A DNA stretch of 64,000 nucleotides from Sphingobacterium alkalisoli (GCF_005049105.1 NZ_SUKA01000006.1:310001-374000); one strand, 5' to 3'; shown: positions 52,444 through 62,530, numbered from the stretch's first letter. Notes: generated by a model not told the origin, from the letters alone. Numbers and translations are program-made.

Positions 52444-52641
52444 AGCGCGAGTAAGGAGCTGTTCTACAACGAATCTTATGGCAACAGTGTAAAGCGGTAT
52501 AACGGCAATATCTCGGCCATGAGCTAAGAACCGAAAAGGAAAAGTGCGGTTAGGGGCTACGCCTTTAGCTACGATGCGCTATCGCGGCTCAGAGCAGTAG
52601 ACTATCTCCAGAATGCTGCGACACGTACCACTTTCGTTGTT
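52444..52641 (+). pseudogene. YD-repeat/Rhs protein fragment with internal stop
   Basis: The frame from 52444 reads SASKELFYNESYGNSVKRY, then NGNISAMS, a TAA stop, then RGYAFSYDALSRLRAVDY and LQNAATRT. RYNGNIS followed by YxFSYDxLSRLxxxxY is the YD-repeat segment of Bacteroidota Rhs proteins, and the intact gene at 57400 has comparable stretches (PQYNGRISRQ, YTYMYDGMGRLRSG). The in-frame stop and missing flanks make it a relic, evidence of a former second rhs gene left of the current one. Confidence 0.75.
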
Positions 52642-52663
52642 CTTACGCTTCGATCCAAATATT

Positions 52664-52807
52664 TTATTCCCATTTAAAGGACTTCATCATAATTTTTCCG
52701 CCCATGGTTTCGTTCGAATTAGTTTTGAATGCGTCAATTAATGTAGTAGCATGCTTAACGAAGAAATCTTCGAACTCTTTCACATCTGTATATGAGGGCA
52801 TTTGCAT
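52664..52807 (-). CDS. Small uncertain ORF (possible remnant)
   Basis: 47 residues (MQMPSYTDVKEFEDFFVKHA then TTLIDAFKTNSNETMGGKIM). The composition is protein-like and acidic, but it is short and lies in decayed DNA between toxin remnants. It might be the end of a small immunity or toxin-associated protein. No promoter or family recognised. Confidence 0.25.
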   Translation of the reverse strand: MQMPSYTDVKEFEDFFVKHATTLIDAFKTNSNETMGGKIMMKSFKWE

Positions 52808-52840
52808 ATTTTATTCTTTCATAAAACTATCGTGCCCGCC

Positions 52841-52975
52841 TTAGAGAATTGTTTTTGCGAGTTCGTCCATAAATTTCACCATGATGAATAATTGAGGTTC
52901 ATTGAGCTCGAAGTTAATCATACCTAGTTTTGATAGGTTGGTATTGTCATATACCTTAAATCTATCAATTTGCAT
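52841..52975 (-). CDS. Small uncertain ORF (possible remnant)
   Basis: 44 residues from ATG 52975 (MQIDRFKVYDNTNLSKLGMI, ending FMDELAKTIL). It lies just upstream of the 47-residue ORF on the same strand. A longer frame to 53062 adds a low-complexity segment from the G-rich run and is unlikely. Weak support only. Confidence 0.22.
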   Translation of the reverse strand: MQIDRFKVYDNTNLSKLGMINFELNEPQLFIMVKFMDELAKTIL

Positions 52976-53288
52976 CAAAATTGGGGGAAGGGAGGGGGGT
53001 AAAAAGCAGCGGATGTAACCAATAAGCACCAATTTCGCATGTTGGCGGCGAAGTATTATCACCTAGCGAGCTTAACTCTTTTTTTATTATGTCAGGGGTG
53101 CAAAGTTAACTGTTGAGGGGGCATGTTTGATCCGGGATACAAGATCCACTATGTCAGTTATTAAGTACTATAGCGGATTTTTTTTGACTTGTGTTAAAAT
53201 ACGTTAATAATATGTTAAAATATGGTTGTTTAAAAAGTTAATTAAGTTTTATGTTTACGATTAATTACCAATAATTAATCTGTTAGCT

Positions 53289-56200
53289 ATGATCAGATCC
53301 GTTGCGAATATATTGCTTTTGGCCTGTTTTTCAATAAGCCTTCTACATGCTCAGATGCAACCTAAAAATCCTATTAGTATGCCAAGTGCGAGCATGTTGG
53401 GAAGTCAAAACAATATCCAGGCAGAGATATCTAGGTTTAGTGGAGCACCTGCTATCGCTCTACCGTTATACGAGTTTCACGAAGGTAACCTAAATCTTGG
53501 CTTAACGATGTCTTATGACATAAGTGGTATTCGTCCCGATGTCCACCCGGGGTGGGTAGGTAGAGGATGGTTTCTCCGAGCGGGGGTGATTACACGTAAG
53601 GTAAATATACGGGAAGATGAGCTACCTGCTGGTATGGGTGGCTTTTATGACAATTACACGAAACTGGCTGCGTCGGATTGGAGTACATTGTCCAAATTAC
53701 AAGGGTATACTACCGATGCGCTAGCCGATTCGCCCGACGAATTCAGTTTTCAGGTAAATGGTATTTCGGGCAGATTCTTTTTGGATCATGAGCGAAATTG
53801 GCAAGTGCAGTGCGATCAAGATGTAAAGGTGTTGTTTGATGCAGAAACAGGTTTTTCTCCACCATTTGGGACAACCTCTCCGCCAGATCCTTACGCTATG
53901 GCTACATGGGCTAGAGTATTCCGGACATTTACACTGCTGGGACCCGACGGTACGAAATATGTGTTTGGCGGACAGGCAGATGCTGTTGAATATAGTATCG
54001 ACTTTTTTAGCCAGTACGGCAGTCCATGGACAGCGACTTCCTGGCATCTGACTAAGATCGTTTCCGTTGATGGGATTCATGAGATTAATCTTAGTTATGA
54101 ACGCGACCATTACACTAATGTACTGTACAATAATATCTATGCTAATAACTACACGATATCGTTGTCAGGGTCACTTATCTGTTCATCCAATGGTGGCAAT
54201 GCCCGGTCAGCGGGTTCGTTGGGTGGCAACCTCCTGTCACCAGTTTACCTCAGTAGTATAACAACTGGTTCCGAACAGGCTATCTTTACACGTTCCACGA
54301 GTGTAGAGCTACGATATCGACAGGCAATATATGATGAAAGCTACCAGGTATATAACCGTACGCGGGCTATCGCAGGTGCAACTACACAGGAGACACTTCT
54401 CTCCATACAGGAACGTCTTGCTGCGGATACGGTAGATTATAAATTTCTTACTTTTCTCCGGCAGAATGGGCAAAATACGTATCCGGCCATTCTCAACAAT
54501 CTGCAGTGGAAACAATTGGACCGCATTGATATCAAGGATGTGTATAACGATAAGATATTCCGTCGTTTTGATTTTCGTTATACGGCTGATTCAGATACCA
54601 GGCTGTCACTGGAAGGAGTTAAGCAAAGCGGCTTTGACGAAACAGGTGTCCAGGAAAGCAGCCCTGACTATAAATTTTATTATGACCAATCCGTCACACA
54701 ACCGGCATACCTGTCGGGAGCGACGGACGAATGGGGTTATTATACTGGAAATGTACCAAACAGTTATACACAGTACAGACCACCTTCTGTTTCCCATATG
54801 AAAGAGGGGGCATTAACTAAAATAGTGTACCCTACAGGAGGAGTAAAGATGTTATACTATGAGCCCAATGATTTCTCCTTGAAGGCCAATGATGATCATT
54901 TGACGATCAGTGCTTCAGGTGCTGATAATCGAGGAGGGGGATTGCGGGTGAAGGCAATATATGACTATGACCCTTCCAGTGAAAAAGTGTTGTCTACGCA
55001 TTTCGACTATCGACTACATTACGCCACAGGAGATCTTTCAAAAATGAGGTCCAGTGGTGTTATAGGCGGTATGCCCAAGCATCTTTGGGAGGGTACCCAT
55101 ACGCTTCCTAGCGGACATGTACTTCAGGCCAATCTGGCTTATCGTTATATGCCGCTACCCGAGGGTGTAAGTCTGGGCGGTGAACATGTCGGATATTCAG
55201 AAGTGACCGAAATTGCCGCTGATGGAAGTTTTACAGTTTACAGATATACCAATTATGATGACAACCATCCTGACGAGGGCGTGTTGAATAGCCTGTTTAC
55301 AGGGAAATCAGGCATGAATGCGTTTACCTCACTGGCACTGGAGCGAGGAAAACTCAAAAGTGTAGAACAATATCATAAAAATGGTACGCGGCACAAAGTT
55401 ACCCGTATCAGTTATGCACCCTTACATGGGCAACGGAATTTTATACGAGCCTTTGATGCTAGGCGTTATTGGGTGTGTAATTATGGAGCGAGCGGAGCAT
55501 TGAGCGGCCCCATTGTGTATGAAGGAGGAGCCTATAAAATATACACGTATAGCTATCTTCCAAAGATGATGACCGATAGTATTTTTGAATCCGGATCGGA
55601 CACGCAGGTAAACCGTGTAAGATTATTTTATGATAATACAGCCAATAAGCTCAATACACGAACAGAAATTATTCGTGCCAATGGAAAAAAACAGACCGAT
55701 TTACGGCTATATCCACAGGACTATGCTTCAGGTACAACCTTTATAGATGCAATGGTTAGTAAAGGGTTATTGGCATTTCCAGTGGAAGAGGTCAGTTACC
55801 TCACTGATACTATCACCAATACACATGAAATTCTAAGGGGAGATATTAATACCTATTTGGTGGATAAGCCGTATCTTAAGGACAAAACCTATAGACTAGA
55901 AATTCCGAGTGACCAAGCTTTGGGATCTTTCAAATTTTCGAATCGTAATATAGGCCTTTTACCCTATCAGGGTACATCGACAACATATGGTGAGGATGGT
56001 CGATATAAACTTATATTTAGCAACAGTTACGATTCTTTTGGTAATCTAATACAGGTGGATCGGACTGATGGACCACCGGTATCTACTTTATGGGGCTATA
56101 ATGGGAAGTTAATGCTGGCAAGTGCTTCTAATGCCAAGTCTTCGGAGGTATTCTATCAAGGTTTCGAAGAATTGGTTTCGGGAACTTCCACGGAAGCTCA

Positions 56201-57326
56201 TGCTGGACTCCGATCAGGTTTGTTAAGCGGTTCAGGATTTTCATTACCTGCTATGCCTACATTAGGAAATGGCAGGAAATATAGATTGAGTTTTTGGTAC
56301 AAGCAAGGTAGCTCGTCATGGAGCTATTCTACACAACTCTATTCTAATCTGCCAGCAACTATCAGCGGTCATACGGCCATTGATGAGGTTCGAATTCATC
56401 CTGAAGATGCGGTTATGCAGACCCTAGGATATGCCACATCACGCGGTGTCGTAACCTATCAAGGGGATGAGCGTGGAAGAGTTGTCCGCTATGCTTATGA
56501 TCCAATGGGGCGGCTTGCCCGAGTGTCTGATAACAACCGTCATGTCTTGGAAGATCGCAATTACTATTCGGTATTTGCACATAGTGACAACGTGCCTGTA
56601 TATTTTAGCACGATCAAATCGGCCTCTTACCAGCGAAATAATTGTACAGGAGGAAGAGTAGGCGAAAGTTATACCTATTTAGTGCCTGCAGGAAAATACT
56701 ATTCGATGATTTCGCAAGCGGACGCTGATCAGAAGGCACAAGCAGAGGTTGTACTTAACGGGCAGACGGCGGCAAATTTGTGTATGGAGTGTGTATTTCG
56801 AAATACAGTCAAGCAACAGACATTTTATCGGCAGTATTGTCCTGTTGGGGAGATCGCAAGCCCTTACGTTGTTACGATACCAGCGGGACGTTATTCGTCT
56901 ACGGTATCACAAGCAGAAGCAGATCAAATGGCGCAACTAGAGGTAGAGACAAAGGGTGCAGAAGTCAATTTAAAGGGGGAGTGTGTTTTGAATCAAGTGA
57001 CGTTTGTGATTGAACATTTGGTCGGGGTATACGATTATCCCCGACAGTTGGTGGTGACCTTGACTAATTCCAATACGTCGCAGGTTTATAGTTCGGGTAT
57101 CCTCAATATGGGGCAAATCAAAACGATGACACTACCTCCTGGGATATACAATGCAACTTATTCTGTTGGTGGACCTATAGGTAGTATGAGAATTCATACT
57201 AAAACTTTGGAGGGGTCTGTGGTTGAGGGGTGTTATGGATACGGCGTTACTGTGCCGGTGTATTCGTTGGCAGGATGGACTGTGACACTTTCAACGAAAA
57301 TGGAGTCATGTCCGCCTCCTCCGTGA
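53289..57326 (+). CDS. Large secreted YD/Rhs-associated protein with two DUF5977-like repeats
   Basis: 1345 residues with a signal peptide (LLHA-QM). The N-terminal half resembles the beta-rich front part of Bacteroidota two-gene YD systems (SGAPAIALPLYEFHEGNLNLGLTMSYD, GWVGRGWFLRAG, DEFSFQVNGISGRFFLD, TYGEDGRYKLIFSNSYDSFGN). YD-type repeats appear near 1050-1100 (GRVVRYAYDPMGRLARVSDNNRH). Residues about 1116-1168 and 1182-1233 are two DUF5977-like units (C..G...YLVPAGKYYS..SQADADQKAQAEV). A beta-rich tail follows. There is no Rhs core or toxin tip here. It precedes the NHL-Rhs gene by 73 bases and is probably its partner. Confidence 0.85.
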   Translation: MIRSVANILLLACFSISLLHAQMQPKNPISMPSASMLGSQNNIQAEISRFSGAPAIALPLYEFHEGNLNLGLTMSYDISGIRPDVHPGWVGRGWFLRAGVITRKVNIREDELPAGMGGFYDNYTKLAASDWSTLSKLQGYTTDALADSPDEFSFQVNGISGRFFLDHERNWQVQCDQDVKVLFDAETGFSPPFGTTSPPDPYAMATWARVFRTFTLLGPDGTKYVFGGQADAVEYSIDFFSQYGSPWTATSWHLTKIVSVDGIHEINLSYERDHYTNVLYNNIYANNYTISLSGSLICSSNGGNARSAGSLGGNLLSPVYLSSITTGSEQAIFTRSTSVELRYRQAIYDESYQVYNRTRAIAGATTQETLLSIQERLAADTVDYKFLTFLRQNGQNTYPAILNNLQWKQLDRIDIKDVYNDKIFRRFDFRYTADSDTRLSLEGVKQSGFDETGVQESSPDYKFYYDQSVTQPAYLSGATDEWGYYTGNVPNSYTQYRPPSVSHMKEGALTKIVYPTGGVKMLYYEPNDFSLKANDDHLTISASGADNRGGGLRVKAIYDYDPSSEKVLSTHFDYRLHYATGDLSKMRSSGVIGGMPKHLWEGTHTLPSGHVLQANLAYRYMPLPEGVSLGGEHVGYSEVTEIAADGSFTVYRYTNYDDNHPDEGVLNSLFTGKSGMNAFTSLALERGKLKSVEQYHKNGTRHKVTRISYAPLHGQRNFIRAFDARRYWVCNYGASGALSGPIVYEGGAYKIYTYSYLPKMMTDSIFESGSDTQVNRVRLFYDNTANKLNTRTEIIRANGKKQTDLRLYPQDYASGTTFIDAMVSKGLLAFPVEEVSYLTDTITNTHEILRGDINTYLVDKPYLKDKTYRLEIPSDQALGSFKFSNRNIGLLPYQGTSTTYGEDGRYKLIFSNSYDSFGNLIQVDRTDGPPVSTLWGYNGKLMLASASNAKSSEVFYQGFEELVSGTSTEAHAGLRSGLLSGSGFSLPAMPTLGNGRKYRLSFWYKQGSSSWSYSTQLYSNLPATISGHTAIDEVRIHPEDAVMQTLGYATSRGVVTYQGDERGRVVRYAYDPMGRLARVSDNNRHVLEDRNYYSVFAHSDNVPVYFSTIKSASYQRNNCTGGRVGESYTYLVPAGKYYSMISQADADQKAQAEVVLNGQTAANLCMECVFRNTVKQQTFYRQYCPVGEIASPYVVTIPAGRYSSTVSQAEADQMAQLEVETKGAEVNLKGECVLNQVTFVIEHLVGVYDYPRQLVVTLTNSNTSQVYSSGILNMGQIKTMTLPPGIYNATYSVGGPIGSMRIHTKTLEGSVVEGCYGYGVTVPVYSLAGWTVTLSTKMESCPPPP

Positions 57327-57399
57327 TGAAGAATTCGAAAATGTATAATACACAAAAATCCATATAGTAAAATTAAATGTACATAATTGAGTTGGAGCT

Positions 57400-60300
57400 A
57401 TGGGAAGCAAACAGCATTCGAATAATTTAACTTGGATAATCCAAAGAACCTTTAAAAGACAGCAGTATATGAAGTGCATCTGGGCAATGGTGTTGTTTAT
57501 ATGGATTAGCGTATCAGTTTTTGGAACTGAGCGTCATAAAATTAGTCCGAACTCTGTGCATCCACCGTATAAAATGACACAGGGTTCTACGGTTGCTCCA
57601 AATATTAGTTACGCTATACCTTCTGCCATTATGCAAGGTAGTACGGTGAGTTACATGCCAACGAATACCGGAGGGGCTATATACGCTGATGGCGACGCTG
57701 GCTTATTGGCGGGATCTGGGGTTTACGGAGCGGTAAATGGAAACCGTACTACTGCTCGATTCGCCAGTCCTGCGGGGTTGGTGCGGGATGCCTTGGGGAA
57801 TATCTTTGTTGCGGATACCTGGAGCCACAGTATCCGAAAGATTACTCCGGATGGAACAGTCTCTACCTTTGTAGGTGGTGTCGGTGGTAGCGCAGACGGT
57901 GTAGGTACCGCAGCCAAGATGTATTTGCCGTCATATCTTGCTATTGACGCAGCAGATAACCTGTATGTGACCGATCGTGGTAATCATCGGGTGCGTAAAA
58001 TTACGCCTGCTGGTGTCGTGACAACCTTCGTAGGGTCTACACAGGGATTTGTCAATGGTACAGGGACTGCGGCTCGTTTTAATGGTCCCTTAGGTATTGC
58101 TATCGATGCAGCAGGAAATTTCTATGTGGCTGATGAGGGAAATAAGGTTATACGCAAAATTACACCTTCGGGTGTCGTGACTACTTTGGCTGGCACCGGA
58201 GCATCCGGATCGGTCAACGGGCCAGGTCATATCGCAAGCTTTGAATCGCCAAGAGGTATAGCTGTTGGCTTGGATGGCATAGTATATGTTGCCGACTATT
58301 CAGGCAATAGAATTCGTAAGGTGAGTCCCACTGGTGTTGTCAGTACATTGGCAGGTACAGGTGTAGCAGGTAGCAACGATGGGTCGACAACTTCTACGAC
58401 TTTAAACCAGCCTATTGATCTTGCTGTTGATGAAAGCAGCCTTGTCTACGTTGTATCGATGGACAATAAAGTCAGGCGGATTTATCCATGGGGTACTTCC
58501 AATACTTTAGCAGGGACCGGAACAGCAGGTTATGCCAATGGAGCCCCAAATACAGCTATGTTTAACAGTCCGGGAGGAATACTTTTAGATAAAGATGGTA
58601 CGTTATACGTTGGTGATACAGGTAACAACAGAATCAGGACAGTAGGAGGTGGGTATACGATTGATCCGGTATTGCCGGCCGGGCTCTCATTTAATAAGAC
58701 TACGGGGGTAATTAGCGGTACCCCTACGACTATTTCAGGATCAACTACCTATGTGGTTACCGCACATAACAGTATGGGAGCTTCGTCTTTTACATTTGGG
58801 CTGTCGGTGATCGACATGGGGGACAGTGCGGACAGGACACATATGCGTAACATCATTTATAGGGAACCGTTTACCACACCGCCATTATCTCCTACAATTG
58901 AGCAGGCTTCGCGACAAGTGAATTATATTGATGGTTTAGGAAGACCTCTCCAGGATGTTGTGATTCAGGGAAGCCCTATGCAACATGATCTGATTAAACC
59001 TTACGCTTATGATAGCCTGGGACGACAAAGTTTTCAATATCTTCCTTATTCTAGAGATAACAATCAGGGAACGTATCGCGTAGCAGCATTGTCTGGTGAG
59101 CAACAGGATTTCTACAGTAGCCCCCCTGAAGGTGTTGCAAGTACTACGCATCCCTACAGTCATGCCATATACGAACAGGTATCTGGTGCCCGGATTAAGG
59201 TACAGGGAGAAGTTGGAGAAATATGGCAGCCAACAACATCGGCAAATCGTACCCAGAAGATGCTCTACGGCAGTAATGGCAGTAACCAGGTTAGGTACTG
59301 GACATTAACAGCTAACGGCGCTGTTTCTACATATTATGAGGCAGGGAAACTTCGAAAACAGACGTTTCGAGATGAAAACTGGGGGGGAGGAGATGGAAAT
59401 GTTGGAGCACAGGAGGTATTCCAGGATCAGTCCGGGCGAGTTGTTATGGCTGGGATCTGGGAAACTGATCAAATTTTTAATGCGACCAGTTATATTTATG
59501 ATAATCGGGGGCGTTTACGTTATATATTACCTCCAGCGGCTAGAATGAACGGTACTTCCGAGCGAATCAGTTTTGCCGAATCAGACGCCTTTTTTGCCGA
59601 TCAGGTATATGCTTACCGGTACGATGACAGCGATCGACCCATTGCCCGGAAGATGCCGGGTAAAGGCTGGGAATACTTTATCTACAACAAGCTGGACCAG
59701 GTGGTGGCCACACAGGACGCCGTGCAGCGCACCAAAAGTCCGCAGCAATGGACGGTAGCCAAATATGATGCCTTGGGCCGCAATATTCTTACCGGTATTT
59801 ACCGTTATGGTAGTGCTTCGGGATTGGATTACCGTTCTGTTTTACAGGACTCAGTCTATAACGGCAGTCAGTTTGAAGTAAAAGTCGGTACCGGTTATGG
59901 ATACAGTAGTCAGAGCTGGCCACGCAGTGCTATAGAGACCATGCTTTCATTAACCTACTATGATAGCCATAATATCCCGGGCTTACCTGCGGCATATCTT
60001 CCATCGGGCTATAATACCAATACCCAAGGCCTTCCTACGGCTGCACGGGTCAAGGTACTGGATGCAGGTAATGGTACCAATACGATGCTATGGATGGTTA
60101 ACCACTACGATGATGAGGGGAGACCTATACGGCAGTTCCGCCAGCACTATAAGGGAGGGGTGCATAGCAGTTTCAATTACGATGAAGTGGTCAATACGTA
60201 CAACTTTACGCATCAGCCACTGACAAGCATGCGTAAGCATTATACCGGTACATCGAGTGCCGTATTGCAGGTTCAGGTGCTGTCGGAGTATGATTATGAT

Positions 60301-62142
60301 CATTCCGATAGGTTGCTACGCATTTGGAAAACTACGGGTACAGGTCCCCGCACACAGATTTCGGGTTATTCTTATAATGAACTGGGGCAGGTACGCACAC
60401 GGGGCTTGCACAGTACTAACAATGGTAACAGCTTCGGACAGATCGAGACCCTTGGCTATAACGAGCGAGGGTGGTTGACACTGGACAGCACAGCGTTACT
60501 GGTGCGGCGTCTTCGCTATCAGGAAAACCTTAGTGGTGTAACCCCTCAATATAATGGACGGATTTCGCGGCAGGAATGGCAGCACAATGGACAGACTTCC
60601 CAGCAGTACACGTATATGTATGATGGGATGGGCCGGCTTCGCAGCGGGTTGACGGCAAGCGGAACTGGCGAATCTGTCCGGTATGACCGGATGGGCAATA
60701 TCGATACGCTGTGGCAGGACGGCGGTGCTGCACGGAAGTACCACTATGTCAATGCGAGTAACCGAGTGAATAACATTACCGGCGGTCTCAATACGGGAAG
60801 CTATACCTACGATGCCAATGGAAATACGGTGTATGACGGTAGATTGGGGAAAAGCTTACGATACAATACTTTAGGTTTGGTAGATAGTGTGGGAGGAAGT
60901 CCAGCTATACGGTATACTTATGATGCATGGGGTCGCAAACTCCGAACTGCAGCGGGTACAATAGCAATTGACTATGTCGATGGCATTGAGTGGGTCGGCG
61001 GCAGTCTGATGAGTATTGAGATGGAGGAGGGACGTATTATCAATACAGGCAGCGGTTACCGCTATGAGTATCATCTTCGCGATCATCTGGGTAGTCTGCG
61101 CTCTGCTTTTCGTTCGGATCAGCTTACCGCTGCAAGCCAACGCGCGGACTACACACCTTTTGGCCGACGTCATACCACAGGACAGCTTGCAGGTAATCCT
61201 GTAAACCGTTATCTTTATAGCAATAAAGAGCTCCAGGATGGTACCGAGCTGTACGATTACGGAGCAAGGCAATACGATCCGGTCACTGGGCGCTGGGGAG
61301 CTATCGACCCTTTGGCAGATGCTTACGTGGGAATGACACCCTATGGTTTTGTGGGCAACGATCCGATAAATTATTTGGATCCCGACGGGCGGAAGATTGA
61401 TGAGGCCAGTAGTGGTTATTGGTATCAGGAATACATGAGCTGGCGAGGTGCGATTGGACAGGCCGAGGAGGATCTAGCGGGCCTGATGGAACGTCACGAA
61501 TCCGGAGAGGAGGGGCTGTCGACACCGATCACGACGCTAAAGGGCGTACTGGCGAAGGCGTATCAATATATCGGTTTGTTGGAAACACTGGCTTCGAGCG
61601 CGACCACGTATACCCATGCCAGTGGCGGATGGTCTATCCTGATGGATGAGGTGGTGGTGGATAGGGGACAAAATGCTAATTCGGGGGCAACATCCTATTA
61701 TGAAGATCCAGCTTTTTACGTAAATGGTACCCTCGGATTTGCAGGAGTTGGCCTAGCCGTGAAGGGTGAAATGTGGAAAACGAATGAATTATGGCATATT
61801 CAAAAAAATGGAAGAGTAAGGACAGCATGGAGCTCTTTGAGAAATAATAATTTCGTAAAATCCTCTAAAGATATATCCTTAAGTAAAACAGCTGGATTAA
61901 GAAGTTTTAGCAATAAGGTTGCTGTTGCGAGTCTTGTTGTAACAGGTTATGGAATCGCTACAACAGGAGTGATAAAGCCTTCAGATGTTTTAAATGCAAC
62001 AATGGCGGGAATTTCATTTACAGGAGTTGGAAGTTTAGTTTCCGGTGCTTATTTCCTTACAGACTTTGGATTTACAGTAGTCACTGGAAAAGGTCTTGGA
62101 CAAAGACTCGATGAATCTATAGGTACATATAAAGCATGGTGA
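57400..62142 (+). CDS. NHL-YD-Rhs polymorphic toxin carrier with variable C-terminal tip
   Basis: 1580 residues. A signal peptide lies near the start (MKCIWAMVLFIWISVSVFG, so ATG 57469 is an alternative start). About residues 95-425 form NHL repeats (VRDALGNIFVADTWSHSIRKITPDG and kin), then a putative-Ig segment (LPAGLSFNKTTGVISGTP), a DUF6443-like domain (NYIDGLGRPLQDVVIQGSP) and YD repeats to about 1220. The Rhs core follows (LRDHLGSLRSAF, YTPFGRR, YDYGARQYDPVTGRWGAIDP, NDPINYLDPDGR). Residues 1303-1420 are duplicated downstream. Residues 1421-1580 are the variable tip, glycine-rich and hydrophobic at the end. Probably a contact-dependent toxin; tip activity unknown. Confidence 0.92.
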   Translation: MGSKQHSNNLTWIIQRTFKRQQYMKCIWAMVLFIWISVSVFGTERHKISPNSVHPPYKMTQGSTVAPNISYAIPSAIMQGSTVSYMPTNTGGAIYADGDAGLLAGSGVYGAVNGNRTTARFASPAGLVRDALGNIFVADTWSHSIRKITPDGTVSTFVGGVGGSADGVGTAAKMYLPSYLAIDAADNLYVTDRGNHRVRKITPAGVVTTFVGSTQGFVNGTGTAARFNGPLGIAIDAAGNFYVADEGNKVIRKITPSGVVTTLAGTGASGSVNGPGHIASFESPRGIAVGLDGIVYVADYSGNRIRKVSPTGVVSTLAGTGVAGSNDGSTTSTTLNQPIDLAVDESSLVYVVSMDNKVRRIYPWGTSNTLAGTGTAGYANGAPNTAMFNSPGGILLDKDGTLYVGDTGNNRIRTVGGGYTIDPVLPAGLSFNKTTGVISGTPTTISGSTTYVVTAHNSMGASSFTFGLSVIDMGDSADRTHMRNIIYREPFTTPPLSPTIEQASRQVNYIDGLGRPLQDVVIQGSPMQHDLIKPYAYDSLGRQSFQYLPYSRDNNQGTYRVAALSGEQQDFYSSPPEGVASTTHPYSHAIYEQVSGARIKVQGEVGEIWQPTTSANRTQKMLYGSNGSNQVRYWTLTANGAVSTYYEAGKLRKQTFRDENWGGGDGNVGAQEVFQDQSGRVVMAGIWETDQIFNATSYIYDNRGRLRYILPPAARMNGTSERISFAESDAFFADQVYAYRYDDSDRPIARKMPGKGWEYFIYNKLDQVVATQDAVQRTKSPQQWTVAKYDALGRNILTGIYRYGSASGLDYRSVLQDSVYNGSQFEVKVGTGYGYSSQSWPRSAIETMLSLTYYDSHNIPGLPAAYLPSGYNTNTQGLPTAARVKVLDAGNGTNTMLWMVNHYDDEGRPIRQFRQHYKGGVHSSFNYDEVVNTYNFTHQPLTSMRKHYTGTSSAVLQVQVLSEYDYDHSDRLLRIWKTTGTGPRTQISGYSYNELGQVRTRGLHSTNNGNSFGQIETLGYNERGWLTLDSTALLVRRLRYQENLSGVTPQYNGRISRQEWQHNGQTSQQYTYMYDGMGRLRSGLTASGTGESVRYDRMGNIDTLWQDGGAARKYHYVNASNRVNNITGGLNTGSYTYDANGNTVYDGRLGKSLRYNTLGLVDSVGGSPAIRYTYDAWGRKLRTAAGTIAIDYVDGIEWVGGSLMSIEMEEGRIINTGSGYRYEYHLRDHLGSLRSAFRSDQLTAASQRADYTPFGRRHTTGQLAGNPVNRYLYSNKELQDGTELYDYGARQYDPVTGRWGAIDPLADAYVGMTPYGFVGNDPINYLDPDGRKIDEASSGYWYQEYMSWRGAIGQAEEDLAGLMERHESGEEGLSTPITTLKGVLAKAYQYIGLLETLASSATTYTHASGGWSILMDEVVVDRGQNANSGATSYYEDPAFYVNGTLGFAGVGLAVKGEMWKTNELWHIQKNGRVRTAWSSLRNNNFVKSSKDISLSKTAGLRSFSNKVAVASLVVTGYGIATTGVIKPSDVLNATMAGISFTGVGSLVSGAYFLTDFGFTVVTGKGLGQRLDESIGTYKAW
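61306..61659 (+). repeat. 354-bp Rhs-core repeat, resident copy
   Basis: It begins GACCCTTTGGCAGATGC and runs to the last GTGGTGGTG before the tip diverges. The second copy is at 63286-63639, offset exactly 1980 bases. The first 120 or so bases are identical; about 14 differences are scattered in the rest, many silent. Confidence 0.95.
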
Positions 62143-62143
62143 T

Positions 62144-62530
62144 ATGAATTACTTATTGAAATATTATTTTTTAAACTACTACGATTTTTTTTATAAAAGG
62201 AATAGTGACGAAAGATTCGCTGTTACAAGAGCATTAAATCTCCTGCTTATAAATATCTCTTTTTTGATTTTTTCTTTTTTGGTTTTTTTAACTAAGTTTT
62301 TTCCAGAATTGAAGGGCAAGTTTCCCGCTATTAACCAATATGGTATTGGCTATTTTGTTTTTTTAATTATGGTTTTTGGTATCCATTATTTAATGTCTAA
62401 AAAACTTAAGAAATTAATTTTAGATAAACAGGAAATCGCTACTTCTGTAATCAGTAGAAGAAATAAAATTATTGTTTTTTTAACGATACCTTGTATTTTT
62501 CTTGTCTTTATATTAATGCTTTTTATATAG
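62144..62530 (+). CDS. Putative immunity protein, integral membrane
   Basis: 128 residues, one base after the Rhs stop. Three predicted membrane helices (LLLINISFLIFSFLVFLTKF, YGIGYFVFLIMVFGIHYLM, IIVFLTIPCIFLVFILMLFI) separated by a basic loop. AT-rich and lacking any family I recognise. Position directly after a polymorphic-toxin tip is the classic immunity position. A membrane immunity protein suits a tip with hydrophobic glycine-rich segments acting on the membrane, but that pairing is inferred. Confidence 0.68.
   Translation: MNYLLKYYFLNYYDFFYKRNSDERFAVTRALNLLLINISFLIFSFLVFLTKFFPELKGKFPAINQYGIGYFVFLIMVFGIHYLMSKKLKKLILDKQEIATSVISRRNKIIVFLTIPCIFLVFILMLFI

Larger units (their letters stand above)
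52326..53288. other. Decayed intergenic region between toxin remnants and the YD gene
   Basis: About 960 bases without an intact plus-strand gene. It holds a YD/Rhs fragment with an in-frame stop (52444-52641), two small minus-strand frames, a G-rich run (52982-52999) and an AT-rich leader of the next gene. The first 110 bases also read protein-like on the minus strand (ending QDLNWQLTPN), too short to classify. Confidence 0.55.

Noticed and set aside
52980-53062. N-terminal extension of the small minus-strand ORF through the G-rich run
   Set aside because: It translates to a proline-rich, low-complexity stretch from a homopolymer-rich sequence; a later ATG at 52975 is available.
57400-62142. 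Insect-toxin Tc complex (TcC) instead of polymorphic toxin
   Set aside because: No TcA or TcB genes are nearby, and the NHL/DUF6443 organisation with core-plus-immunity layout fits the Bacteroidota Rhs type.
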